Shown here: piece after piece, positions 36,133-48,690 of the stretch | Layout: each line of letters starts with the position of its first letter | Numbering within the stretch: the stretch's first letter is position 1 | Source of the DNA: Dryococelus australis | Taxonomy: Eukaryota > Arthropoda > Insecta > Phasmatodea > Phasmatidae | Length of the DNA: 64,000 bases | Assembly: GCA_029891345.1 (NCBI GenBank) | Contig: CM057002.1 | Coordinates: 59,944,777 to 60,008,776, forward strand | Reading direction: 5' to 3' | Position numbers and translations under genes: made by a program | The notes under the pieces: generated by a model | The model's input: the letters and a program-made list of their open reading frames with translations, nothing else | Database searches by the model: none | What the model was told of the DNA's origin: nothing

Positions 36133-36554
36133 TATAAGCTGTTAAAGGTAATATGAGCACTTTTGAATGCCCTGTTTAAGATCTACTTGTACACACGTCG
36201 TGTATTCCTCCGCCTTATGTAAAATTAACATTGCTATGGGCATCATCAATTTATTCATGCGTCGGTCAAATGAAACTGTGAAATTGTTAAGACTGCAAAT
36301 ACTTTAAAAGATCTGCTCATTTTTACACTTTGATGAATTAAAAAAACCAAAAGTGAAATAATTGATTTTAAGTAATCGCAAATGGTTACTTTTTATTCGA
36401 CGTTAAGATATGGAACTATTTTTCATCCATCGTTACCAACTTTAATGGGCGAATGTCACTCAGAGCGCCCGTTTAACTATATGCATGCAGGGGCAGCGAT
36501 TTTTTTCTAAGGCCCATTTCTAAAGTGCTCACTTTAACGTAAACAGCCCTTATA
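36133..36554 (+). mobile_element. Long-class MITE (family B, copy B5)
   Basis: About 420 bp. The left end is diverged (AAGCTGTTAAAGGTAATATG) and the right end reads CTCACTTTAACGTAAACAGC. Interior order matches copy B1. Confidence 0.88.
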
Positions 36555-36907
36555 AGAATAATCCTATAAATCTCTGAACTTTTCCTGAAATTGTAAGCCT
36601 AATTCCGCCTATGAAAATCAACTTTCAGTTTTTTAAAAATGAAAATAGGGATGACAGAAAATATTTTAGTGTATAGTCGTCTTTAAGAGGCCTGCTCACA
36701 TGGAGTTGTTTACCGTGTCTGTAGTCGAGAAACGCAGAAGGTATAAGAGCTACACTGCCACGCTAATCAAGTACGTCATCGCCACTACACGCATGCTGTG
36801 TGTGAATTGGCGTGTAGTGTTCTCGTCGTGCGTTGCACCAGTGGGACTTTAAGAAGCTGTATGACCCCTTGTACAGAAATTGTAAGTTCTAGTGTCGTAA
36901 CATAAGT

Positions 36908-37338
36908 GTACAGGCTGTTCACGGTAAAATGAGCACTTTTGAAAGCCCTGCTTAAGATCTGCTTGTATACACGTTGCGTGCACTCCCGCCCAATGTAAAA
37001 TTAACATTTCCATGGGTCACATCACTTTATACACGCGTCATTCATCTTAAACTGGGAAATTATTATAAAAGTAAATATTGTACAAATCTGATCATTTTCA
37101 CACTTCCATGCATTAAAAAAATAATAGACAGCGAGAGAAATATTACAAGTAATCACAAATGGTTACCTAACACTTTTTATTCAATGTTAATATATGGAAC
37201 TACTTTCCCCTCCATCGTTACCAACTTTACTGGATACATGCCACTCATTGCGCCCGTTAAAATATATACAGGTAGGGACAGTAACATTTTTCTAAGGTTG
37301 ATTTCAAAAGTGTTCACTTTATCGTGAACAGCCTTTAA
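36908..37338 (+). mobile_element. Long-class MITE (family B, copy B6)
   Basis: CAGGCTGTTCACGGTAAAAT at the left, TTTATCGTGAACAGCCTTTA at the right. Well preserved interior. One of three family B copies within 2 kb (B5, B6, B7). Confidence 0.92.
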
Positions 37339-37696
37339 GGGTTATTACTGAAAATGTTTCAATACAGAAGCACTACATTGCATCGTTATGTGTACATTTT
37401 TGTACCTGATTTTTATGCGTGTTCCCTTGTTATCATTAAAATGTGAGAATGAATTAATATACAAAATCTTCTATTAAGTTAAGTCACGCATAAATATGCG
37501 TCAGTAGTTCATATATTATGTCCGTAATGTATGTCCGTATGTCCGTAAGGTAATTAGCCAAGCTTCTATTGCCGCATTTTTCAATTAATCCTCCTAAATT
37601 TCGATCAGTAAGAAATATATTTAAAAAAATCGAAAATGGTGGGTGGCGCGGGCTCTTAAGGGATAAAGACTGAAATTTTACTAGCGGAAAGTCTGT

Positions 37697-38130
37697 AAAG
37701 GCTGTTCACGATAAAGTGAGCACTTTTGAAATCAACATTAGAACAAAGTCACTCCTCCTACCTGTATAGTCTATATTTTAATGGGCGCACCGAGTGACAT
37801 GCGCCCAGTAAAGTTGGTGACGATGGATGGGAAGTAGTTCCGAATCTTACGTGGAATAAAAAGTGTTAGGTAACCATTTCTGATCATTTAAATTATTTCT
37901 TTCGCGTTCTACTTTTTTTTTTCTAACGCATCGAAGTGTAAAACTAAGCAGATTTGCTTAATATTTACTTTTATAATAATTTCACAGTTTCAGTTGAATG
38001 ACGCACGAATAAAGTGATCAGGCCCATGGCAATGTTAATCTCACATAAGGCGGAAAAATTCGCAACGAGCATACAAGTAGATCTAAAGCAGGGCTTTCAA
38101 AAGTGCTCATTTTACCGCGAATAGACTATA
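37697..38130 (-). mobile_element. Long-class MITE (family B, copy B7)
   Basis: AAAGGCTGTTCACGATAAAG at the left and TTTACCGCGAATAGACTATA at the right, in reverse orientation to B5 and B6. Confidence 0.9.
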
Positions 38131-38456
38131 GCAAGTATTTTGAGATGCAAAGATTTAAAACAGCACGTTTTTAGATATGCTCGAGTGTGACGAACTGTGT
38201 TTCCAATATGCGGGATACCTTGAAAGTACTTGACATGCATTGTATAAAGTGTGTGTTCTTTTTGGCAAGTCAGCACATTAGGTGCAAGTTTAAGAGTTTC
38301 GTAAAAAAAAAAAAAAGAAATGTGGATTGTTAAAGATTTTGCAACGCATCTGAAGCGCCAGGTATAGAGGCCCATTAAGATAAAGCTCCGCCAACGCAAA
38401 GTATCAAAATTGGACTACGACCTACGAAATATGATGCCTCGAGATAGCGATGAGAC

Positions 38457-38680
38457 TTGGGCAGCTCTTAACATCGAGGTGTAGCTTAGAGCCGTGGTGC
38501 GACGAGAAGCGCCCTGAATGCAAAGGCGAGAGAAACGGGACATCCCCGAGAAAACCCGCTGGCCGGCGGCATCGTCCGACACGATTCCCACATGCGACAA
38601 TTTAGGGGGGGGGGGGCGACCCCTCCGGGAATAGAACTCGGTTCGCCCGGGAAAACCGCGGCCCCGCGATGCCTCGAGGA
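38457..38680 (-). mobile_element. tRNA-derived SINE, copy S4 (diverged)
   Basis: Read on the minus strand, a box B-like GAGTTCTATTCC is followed by TGTGGGAATCGTGTCGGACG and the GGGTTTTCTCGGGGATGTCC hallmark. A G/C run of about 12 lies in the middle. Confidence 0.7.
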
Positions 38681-38699
38681 CGAAAAAATGGTTACCAGG

Positions 38700-41600
38700 G
38701 GCACCTTGAAGACAGCCATCGACCCCCCCCCCCCCCTTTGTTTTAAATTTCTTCTCTCTCTCCCAACAATTTCCGTGCACTGATATGCTGACTCACGAAG
38801 CGGGCGACAAGGAGCGGTAGACGAACATAAGAGCGCCTCGCATTACGATCACTTTACATCCTCTCTCTGCCTTCTAACTTCCAAGGGGACTGTGTACGGA
38901 AAAGTTTTCTGTGAAATCGTTGTTTGCTCGTAAACGCGTATCTCGGCAAATAAAAGATCTGGAAATACGGATTTTTTCCAGGAAAAAAAAAAAAAAAAAC
39001 TATTGTTTTATTTCTGTCATATTAACTGTATTAAAGGAGAAAAAAAACCGTGAAAGTGGTCAAATATAGCATTTTGAAAGCTTGCCTATGCAGTTTCCTT
39101 CAGCGGCAAGTGAAAAATACTACGATGCAGGCGTAGTTCAATCTGTGACATTTCATCGCGTGTAACAAAACCCCACTGTTACAGATCTAATTTGCACAGC
39201 ACAGCGTTACGTCGGTAGCACTACACGCCATGCGCGTAGGGGCGATGAGGCTCTAGGCGTGCGTGTTACTGTCGCCCATATCGCTCCCTCGCTTCTTGAC
39301 TTTGGACGCGCAGCTACACAATCCCCTTAAGCGCGCTTCAATTTGCAAGAACCTGTTTCTGCTCCGTGACCCAGGCCAACCTTGTCCATACAGTGCATGG
39401 GTAAAAAAATTTCCATTATACTTTAGGAAGTTTACCGGAAAATGTTTTACAGCGAGTTTCTGGTAGTTTATATTTTAAAAATAATATTTCCCAACTCTCC
39501 TAGGTTATTTAAGTAGTCCTGTTAGGTTGCGGTGCAACGTTTAATGATTACGTGACTCGCTAGCCACAGCCACATTCCACCAACACCGATAAGTAAGAGG
39601 GTACTGGGTATTAGCAGTTCGGGAAATCAATGGCTGCGAGTTTGCTCGATGGAACAGAGGTCGCCTGCGCGATAACTGGGTGGAATTTAACCGCTCGACA
39701 CACAGAATGGCCCCAGGTGATAAGCAGGTGGGATGGTCGGGATTAAAAGCCACTGGAACTGATGCATGACTCACCTGTTGGAAGAACATGTTTTTTTTCC
39801 CCTCACATCCAGGTGACGAGCACTGATGCAAAGCCAACGACTAGTTTTATTAGCGCCAGCATTCGAAACCCACCTCTTAACACGGCGCGTATTTGTTCGT
39901 GCGATGAGCTGGCGTTATTGCTTTCGGAACGTCGTTTAGTTGGACTCCGAACAGCTGCGCTGGAAAGAGTCAGCTGGCTGCTTATGATTTCCCGTTCGCA
40001 GTTTCACGTGCTGGCTTGTGCAGTTTCAGGCGACGAAGCTATCATATCGCTCCTATTATTAGGGCATAACTCCTATAAAAGAAAGTTTACAATGTCGTAG
40101 TTTGTGTATGAACAAAGTCTGAATACCTGCGGACTGCCGCTTTACAAGCGTCTCCCTTAGAAAACTGTTACGCTAGACTTACAAGTATACGTAATCTATT
40201 TCCAAGTAATAAGGCCTATTAGTGGCCAATATTATGTCGGTTGTGATGCTATGAAGTCTCATATTATTTCAATTTAGGCGTAAGCCTTTTACTTGTAGTA
40301 ATATCTATGGTTTTGAAGATTTCCTTTTATTTGGTGGTTGTGAAAATAAAAATAAGTTATTATGTCGAGTAGTAATGACTAAATTGACCATCAATGACGA
40401 GTGAAAGGAGTATCGCTTATAAGTTGCCTTACATATAGAATAGCCGCTTACTTGATGGGAAGCTGCTTTCTTGCACATGTGGAGATGTCAGCATAATTGG
40501 CAAATCGGCTCGATTGAAACAGTAAAACTTACTGTTTGTAGTGAACCGGTCAAGGTTAAATGCGATATTACGAGATGAACGATGGAGCGGATAAATAAAA
40601 ATTCTGGCCGCAAACTACTGTGGTTTGGCAAAGCCACATGGCTTTCAGTTGTCCACAGTTTTCCTTGTGGCAATTTATTATTTTTTTTTGCTATTGTGGA
40701 GCCCTCTATGTCCAGAGGACGCCGCAAGGCGGCTATCCAAAGCCCTAAGTTGCCCTGAAGTCAGTGGTGCAGAGAAATATCAAAGAGAGGCCGAAGCAAA
40801 GCTAACTATAGCAATAAACTAGAACTGTAATGGGAGAATATTTATTCATACCGATGGTATATTACTAACGTTCCACTTCCTATTTTTGCAGTGTGATCTG
40901 ATTTCATCTTCTAAAATGTAGTAAAAATGTTTACTGTAAATAATATAGAAGATTTGATAAAACTTGTCCTTGTTTCAAAGAGAACATTCAGGTATATACA
41001 TATTCAGACTTCACCACATGCTGAAAAAGTCAAAATACCTTTCTTCAAATACCAGTAATCAAAAATATTAATTATGCTTTTACTAGACTTACTGGCAACA
41101 CTTGTAAAGTAATGAACTGTAAACACTACAGTAATAAATAACATTAAAATATAAATGCATTGTTTTACATTCTACCCATGAAATGCTATCATAAAATATC
41201 ATAAAATGGTAAAATATATACAGGACACTACTTATTTGTATATTGCCCATTGCAAAATTCTCCAGCAATGCTGCTCTTGTATGAATTGGACAGCTCCAAC
41301 TGTCATTTCAAATATTGATAAGTTGGTAAAGTATGAAAAGTGTATGAGAATAATATATATAAAACATATTTTATGAGTAATTTTACCTTGGCCATAGCCA
41401 AAGCCATAACATAGCATTATTGCAAATATTTGAAGACAATCATATATGGATTATACAAGTAAAATGCAAAAAACGGTAATTAATTTCTTGCCCGTAACCA
41501 TAATGCTCAATGACAATGCATAATAATATATGGTTTATACAAGCGCAATTCAAAAAGGTATATTGCCACAATGTTAAAAGCCAATGTATAGTAAACAAAA

Positions 41601-42550
41601 GACTGGCATATGCTAATAATTTAGCGTTAATACTGGGAGTTTTCTTACTCGGCCATTGCTACAAATGCAAACAAGAGAATCAGTTTTCATATCAATTGGT
41701 AACTGATACTTTAAAATAAGCTTGGATTTTGCGCCTTTCTAAAACAATAACATGAGCATGTTTACATTTACTGTAATTTAAAACCATTTGAAACCTCATG
41801 CTCTGTAACAATTATGATGTCGACTTAAACGGATGAAAATGGCTAAATATTTTCTTAAATCTATCATTAAATTTTCATAAATTTACAATAAGACTCATTT
41901 TCTCTACCAAAACGAGAAAATGCTTTTCTAAATATGGAAAGCCAAAGTGCTATCGCCACAAAAACTCCTACTATGGTCCAACCTAACCGTCGTTGCCGAA
42001 AGGCTTAAGGTTCAAGAATTCAATAAATGTTCTCCAAGTACTTAACTGTCGAGGCCTTCTGCTCGCCGCAGAGGAACCATCTCGTCCAATAAATGCACAA
42101 AATCTCCATGGTGGAGGAGATAGGCTGTTGCCACTCCCATAATCTATCACCTCCGTGGACTCACCCTGGGGATATACCTTGTCCCGCCGCGCCACTCCCC
42201 CCCCCCCCCCCGGCCCGACAATCAGGGCCACTTGTACTTTGTAATATGCTCTCTCCTTCCCCTCACACAACCCGGTCCAAGGGTCACTCGAGATCGCGAG
42301 CCGGTTCCTGTGTCGTCATGATGAGTGTCGCTCTGTCCGGGTTATTTATTTCCCGCGCTGGCTCTTCATAACACTATTTACATACTGTGACTCTCGGGAG
42401 ACACGTCTCTACAGCTCAACTTGCATCTACGCAAGGTAAGTTATATTACTGTATATTTTAAGTGGTTTTATTAGCAGAGATCTGAGAAATTCCCCGTTAA
42501 TTGTAATCATGCTAGAATTTACTTCTGCATACTTACCTGAGCACAACATG
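38700..42550. other. Intergenic DNA with homopolymer runs, nothing recognised
   Basis: No gene found. Poly-C runs lie at about 38725-38738 and 42198-42211 and a poly-A run at about 38982-38999. The patch 41990-42300 is GC-rich and may be an old repeat, but I cannot name it. Confidence 0.35.
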
Positions 42551-42552
42551 TA

Positions 42553-42700
42553 AAGGCTGTTCACGATAAAGGGAGCACTTTTGAAATCAACCTTAGAAAA
42601 ATGTCACAGCCTCTTCCTGCATATATTTTAACGGGTGCACTGAGTGACATGCGCTTGATAAAGTTGATAACGATGAATGGAAAGTAGTTCCATTATTTTT
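42553..42700 (-). mobile_element. Long-class MITE, truncated (family B, copy B8)
   Basis: One intact terminus (AAGGCTGTTCACGATAAAGG) and about 140 bp of the family B interior up to GAAAGTAGTTCC, then the match stops abruptly. Confidence 0.8.
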
Positions 42701-43150
42701 AATACGTTGGTTATTTTACTGCTGCCTGATTTAGGATCAGACTGGATGCCAATGGGGCAGTATCTAAGTGATGCAGCTACCCGAAATAAAGAATGGTCTC
42801 TTTTAGAAAACACGAGGGTGATGGTGAAGTGGCGTTTGGCTGAAAATGAATGAGAAAATGGGAATACTTCGAGAAAACTCATCACTGTCACATGAAAATC
42901 GCAGACGGAGTCATGTCCACATTGACCAAATTATAAAACAGAACAGCAGACACTGAAAATAGCCTAATTAAGCACTTAGATCTTCACATGGATAGCACAT
43001 ATAGCAAACAAAAATAGACGTTGCAAGAGTAACTGCTAGACTTCAACAGTTGAACGATATTAGGAATATAATAACATACGTGTTACGTATGTTATTTCGT
43101 TATTTAGAACAGTTGAAATAATACACTTACAGTTAAAACGCAACATTGTT

Positions 43151-43346
43151 TTGGCCCAGAAAGATACTAACAAATATGGCGCGTGGTCAGAGAGTGCGAG
43201 AGAGCGCCAGCGAGAGCACAACTTCTTGCGCTCTCTGTGCTCTCGCTCTTTCGCTGTCTCTCCGACTAATTGATACGACAAGAGAGTGCTCTCTGTGAGG
43301 TCATATGCGAGAGAGATAGAACACGAGAGAGCGCTCTCTGGGCCAA
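43151..43346. mobile_element. ~196-bp GA-rich palindromic element
   Basis: Ends are TTGGCCCAGAAAG and CTCTCTGGGCCAA, inverted with one mismatch. The interior is self-complementary (GAGAGTGCGAGAGAGCGCCA versus GCTCTCTGTGCTCTCGCTC). No target duplication was recognised. It lies about 580 bp upstream of the CYP4 start codon. Confidence 0.5.
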
Positions 43347-43375
43347 CTGAGACACGGCCTAAACTTCCCAACTTG

Positions 43376-43420
43376 ACTGAACTCAATGGAAATATCATTT
43401 TATATCTAGAAACTTCTTTA
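43376..43420 (+). repeat. 45-bp direct repeat, left copy, flanking MITE B9
   Basis: Begins ACTGAACTCAATGGAAAT and ends AACTTCTTTA. It matches 43851-43895 at 41 of 45 positions. Confidence 0.9.
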
Positions 43421-43847
43421 TATAGACTGTTCTCGGTAAAATAAGCACTTTTGAAAACCCTGCCTAAGATCTACTTGTATGCACGTTGTGTATTATTATG
43501 ACTTATGTAAAATTAACATTGCCATGGGCCTCATCACTTTATTCATGCGTCGGTCAAGTGGCACTGTAAAATTACTAGAAAAGTAAATATTTTACAAATC
43601 TGCTTACTTTTACACTTCAATGCATTAAAAAACAATAGAAAGAGAACGATGTTATTTAAATGATCACAAATGGTTACCTAACACTTGTTATTGGGCGTTA
43701 ACATATGGAACTACTTTCTATCCCTCATTACCAACTTTACCGGGCGAATGCCACTCAGTGCGTCCATTAAATATATGCAAATAGGAGCAGTGACTTTTTT
43801 CTGAGGTTGATTTCAAAAGTGCTCACTTTATCGTGAACAGCCTTTAC
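43421..43847 (+). mobile_element. Long-class MITE (family B, copy B9) directly upstream of CYP4
   Basis: TATAGACTGTTCTCGGTAAA at the left, TTTATCGTGAACAGCCTTTA at the right, canonical interior. It ends 80 bp before the CYP4 ATG and is flanked by a 45-bp direct duplication, much longer than the 2-bp TA duplication expected of such elements. Confidence 0.92.
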
Positions 43848-43850
43848 TAA

Positions 43851-43895
43851 ACTGAACTCAATGGAAATTGCATTTTAAATCTAGAAATTTCTTTA
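43851..43895 (+). repeat. 45-bp direct repeat, right copy
   Basis: Duplicate of 43376-43420. It runs into TTACAG|T at 43893-43899, a possible splice-acceptor-like site, and lies 32 bp before the CYP4 start codon. Confidence 0.9.
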
Positions 43896-43904
43896 CAGTA
43901 GGAA

Positions 43905-43921
43905 GTTGTTTTGCGCTCCAG
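43905..43921 (+). promoter_or_regulatory. Splice acceptor before the CYP4 start codon
   Basis: GTTGTTTTGCGCTCCAG ends at 43921, leaving GAAGCC before ATG (43928). The same 6-nt spacing occurs in the left CYP4 (GACGCC-ATG). It implies an untranslated upstream exon, not located. Confidence 0.55.
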
Positions 43922-43927
43922 GAAGCC

Positions 43928-44102
43928 ATGGACGTAGCAGCCGTACTGCTGGCCGTCGCGGCCGTACTTCTCTCCAGTTTGTACGTCGTCAAGCAGTGGA
44001 TCCGGAGAGCTAAACTCAGCCGCGTGATAAACAAAATTCCCGGACCCCCGACCTTCCCCATCGTTGGCACCAGTTACCAAATGATCGGAATTCCGCGGAG
44101 CG
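43928..44102 (+). CDS. CYP4: CYP4 exon 1
   Basis: Codons 1-58 plus 1 nt: membrane anchor, basic RRAK, PGPPTFP hinge. The donor is GTGAGT at 44103. The ATG is preceded by GAAGCC, a good context, and an acceptor AG. Confidence 0.92.
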
Positions 44103-47100
44103 GTGAGTACTGTCACGGCACTACACTGAAAAATTTTGAGGTAAAATTCCCTTACATGTAAGGGAAGCTAATTACCTATACATGTAAGGTAAATTTACGT
44201 CTTAAATGTAGAGTAAATTCACATAACAATTAATGTACTATTCCCTAATCGTACGGGAAAAGTACCTGGCATAAGTGTGTGTGTGTGGGGGGGTGGGGGG
44301 GTCCCACACAAGTAAGGGGAATTTAACTACAATGTACACTAAAATTTTATTTAAAAATATCTCGGAGTATTAGCCCCTGGTAATTCTTTTATTACTTTCA
44401 TCCGCTGACGAACAATAACCGAAACCTTAACATTAAAACCCTCGACACTTGCTGGCGGGTAGGCGCTAACCATGGTCCTCTAACACGATAGGTCGATGGC
44501 TATCGATTACTCCACGATGATAGCGTGACAGTAATAGTGAATATTTGTGTCTTAAATGATTGTTTGTTCCGTCCGTGCTTACACTTAGCTGTTGAGAATG
44601 CTGAAGAGATGCACGCATCGTAAGGTAATTTTTCCATCCATGTATGTGATTTTCACTATCATGCACGTGAATTTTTCTCCAGAGTGCGATAATTTTACCT
44701 TACCTGTAAGGAAAACTATGTTCCCCCCACAAGTTTGCGAATATTACCTTACACTTGACAGGTAATTTTCCCATTATTTTTTTCAGTATAGGCCACGATA
44801 ATTACTTTTCAGTGGCGAGCAATTTTGTCCTCCTTTCCCGTTCATCACACACTATAGACTGTTCACACCAAAGTGAACACTTTTGAGGGCCTAGTTACTT
44901 TATTGTTCCAGTCATTTTTTTTTTTTATTATTTAACAACCATTTAAAATTAACATTGCTGTATTAGTAATAAACACAGTGTGTAGATTCCACCGCATTCG
45001 AAAGTTAACGTCTAAGGCTAGAAAAATATATCTACTGACTATTATTCTAAATGAGAGGGCTTTCAAAAGTGCCCACTTTACCGTGAATTGCCTATTCCTG
45101 ATAGATGACACACAGTGACAGTCTCGTAATTAGGAAAGGTCATATACTTTTCTGAACAGAGGCCAATAGTTTGTTGACCAATGCTTCTGTAAAGATGCGC
45201 TTTAATGGAAATGGAGTTTTCGAAATTTTGCGACCAAGCGATCGCTGACTAAGATGACATTACTCGAAATAACCCCCAACGAAAAATAAGTCAAATGAAG
45301 TCATTAGCTACCGCTCCATAACTGGAAGCGTGTGGAGACAGGGCTTTGAAGAGGAGCTGAGAGAAAAAAATATTACAATACAGTCCATTTGTACTTTTCA
45401 GTGATAATTTTTTTTTTTTTTTTTTAATATTTCGCCTGTTTTGAAAGCACTGTATCTTTGCGAAGCTGCTATTTATTCAGGGCGGAGATTTTATGGACAT
45501 TTCGGACTATTGGCTCCAGTTGGCACAGGACAAAGGCGTATTCCAACGATAAAGCTGATGAAGTGCCATATTTATATGTGCACATGCTCCTTAAACTGTA
45601 CCTGTATTTGTTCACGTTTCGGAAATAATTGACAAACTTTAATTTTTCGTAAAACATGGACAAATGAGAACCCATTTTATTCGTGGGATAATGTTTAAAG
45701 GTTATAATATGTTTTGTATTAGGTTTGCTAAATAAATAAATATTAAATAAGATCAGTTTCAAGTGTTTGTGAGTGTTGTAACTTCAACTAGTGAACGTCT
45801 GAGATGAATGCCATTTCGCAGAGAGAATAAAAATCGGAACGGAATTAAGCTATATTCAAAATCACTGAAATTGGGTAAGGGAGTATTATGCTGGCCTCAG
45901 AACGGAAGTAAGTGATATCGTCTACGGAAGTGATTATTCTAAATTATTGTGTAGTTTTAAAATAAAAGTAGCACATTTATAAAATAATAATATTTACATA
46001 ATTTTTTGCAAAATTTACGTCTGTCAATTCTCTCTTATAGAGAATAAGCTGAACCATAACGTTATTTGAGTGCATATTATGAAATGCTTTTGTGTCCATC
46101 TGACAATATAAAATGTGCCGATTAAACAACATTTAATATAATATATAAAAATGTAACAAATAAAGTAAAATTAATTAAAATTAATACTTAACCAAAGCCT
46201 TGTTAACTTCGTTTACATTTATAAGATTTTATTTTTTCAGGGTTTTTAAAAGCGCTCCAGGAAAATAACAAGGCATACTGGCCTATATATCGTACTTGGA
46301 TGGGTTCAAGTCCAGCAGTCCATTTGGTAAAACCACAACACTTTGAGGTATGCTGTTTTGTTCAAAATATTATACTCAATAACTTTATAATTGAATTTAT
46401 ATGACAATTGTCCCTGGCTCTTATTCTCCTAGATTTAACGAAAGATATATATTTTTACCAGCAAAGTGTAATATACACCTAAACAAGTGTTAGTATGTAA
46501 TAAAAATTTGCTTTACTCTATATTGTGCTTCTCTAACTCGTCTAAATTTGTATAAGCAGTTACACAGTTTACATTATCAAAATTTCGTTTGCGTAAAGCA
46601 TTATGTACAAAGAAACTAAATTCAATAAATGTTTATTGTAAAGGATAACAGTAAAATTTGAAACCATTTGCTAGATAATAGCAAGGTAAGAATATGCAAT
46701 AAGATAATGATTATTTGTTTGATCCACAGAGAGTCATTAACAGTTCGAAGCACCTGGAGAAGTCGGATTTCTACAAGTTCATGATGCCTTGGCTGGGTAC
46801 GGGCCTAGTTACCAGCTCAGGTGACTAGAACATTATTACATCCATTAATAGGTGTTGGTGATATATCGCTGCTAACATAGAAATGTGTAAATTTTTAACT
46901 GGAAACTTTTCTATTTTCTGATATTTTCTTTATTATTGACGCTGAAACGAGCGATTAGTTGTGCAGTACAAAATGCACAATTCAAGAGAAATAATGAGCG
47001 AGGTCGTATGAATACAAATTTGGCAATATGGGTATGATTACCAGAAGTTTCAATTTATTTATCACATTTGTAAAATATTTATTTTATTAACAAATCTTTA

Positions 47101-48629
47101 CAGCCTTATTATGCTATTTGATACAGTTACTCGGAGCTTAAGTCACGCATCAATCTTTCCTACATTACACACCAATAATGCGACCACAAGAGATATAATT
47201 CAGACCAGGAGTTATAATATGTCGTTCTCTGATCTGCATATATTGCATAAAAAAATTATAAAATAAACAATACATGTTGTAATTTTTATAAATTTAATTT
47301 ATACTTTGCATTATAGGTTCCAACAACATTTAGGTCGTATATGTTTGAAATCGTCAAACTTGAGAATTAGTTATCTCTAAATTAATGCACGGAAAGAGCC
47401 TTGATATAATTTTAAACTTTACTTAATTTTCGTAAGATTTTCGTAACCAACCTTTATTTCGTTTGAAAGAAGGAAAATTTCTATTAATCTTCCAGGAGAG
47501 AAGTGGCAGCCACGCAGGAAGATGATCACACCTGCATTCCACTTGAGCATTCTGGACAGTTTCATAGAAGTGTTCGTTGAGAAGTGTGACATCTTAATAA
47601 GCAAACTGGAGCGACAAGCAGATGGCCCTGGCTTCGACATATATCCTTTCGTCACCCGCTGCGCGCTGGACGTCATATGTGGTGAGATGGAAGAGTAACT
47701 ATTTAAAAAAATGTGCGCACAATTTATTTAACGATTACGCGCCAGAATACATACTCTACAGAGCAACGCTTGATATAATATGTTGCCGAAATTATAGCAA
47801 CTTGATATATACTGCATGAGAACCAAACGATAAGAAAATATCCTCCTTTACTTAATCTAAAACAAGTATAGGACAAAAACCAATTTATAATTCTCTTTTG
47901 TTATAAATAATATAAATGTTTTATTACGAGAATATACTTTTGAAACACTGTGATAATTTTACTTCTCTAGCTGTTGACACAGACGATAGGACAATGCCTT
48001 CAAACGACACTGGGGCCACGGTGGATGGACGATTAGCGCGTTCGCCTCCCACCGAGGTGAACCGGGTTCAATACCCTGCCACTTGACCGGGTCGCCGGAT
48101 TTTCGTAACTGGGAATCGTACCGGACGATGCCGTTGGTCGGCGGGTTTTCTCGGGGATCTCCCGTTTCCCCCGCCTCCTCATTCCGGCGCCGCTCCATAT
48201 TCACTTTCGCCACTCTCATCGGTTCCCAAGACCTCGCTGTTAAGAGCCGCTCAAATCTCTTCACTCACTCAAATGTCACTTTTGCATTTGTCATTGTAAG
48301 AGTGGCAATACGTGCTCATTAGTTCGTAATGCCATAGTGTGTTGTCTTAATGAATACCAGACGCAATTATAACATTTCAACGTGAGTATTTTGCTCTTCT
48401 TGAGTAAATAAAAACATATTTTCCTTCCTGCTTTTCTAATGTCCAGCCAAGCAGTGACTGATATTTCCCTTCAGACTAAGTTGATAAAATTTACATTGTT
48501 TAAGGATAATTTCCACGTTAAATGTTTTTATAAGCTGAAGAAATAAATGTATCGTGAGGGAATTAATTTTTCAATGTCAAGAATACAAGAAATTTAGAGG
48601 AAAGGTGACCTTGCTACGAAATGCGTTGT

Positions 48630-48690
<61 letters not shown>

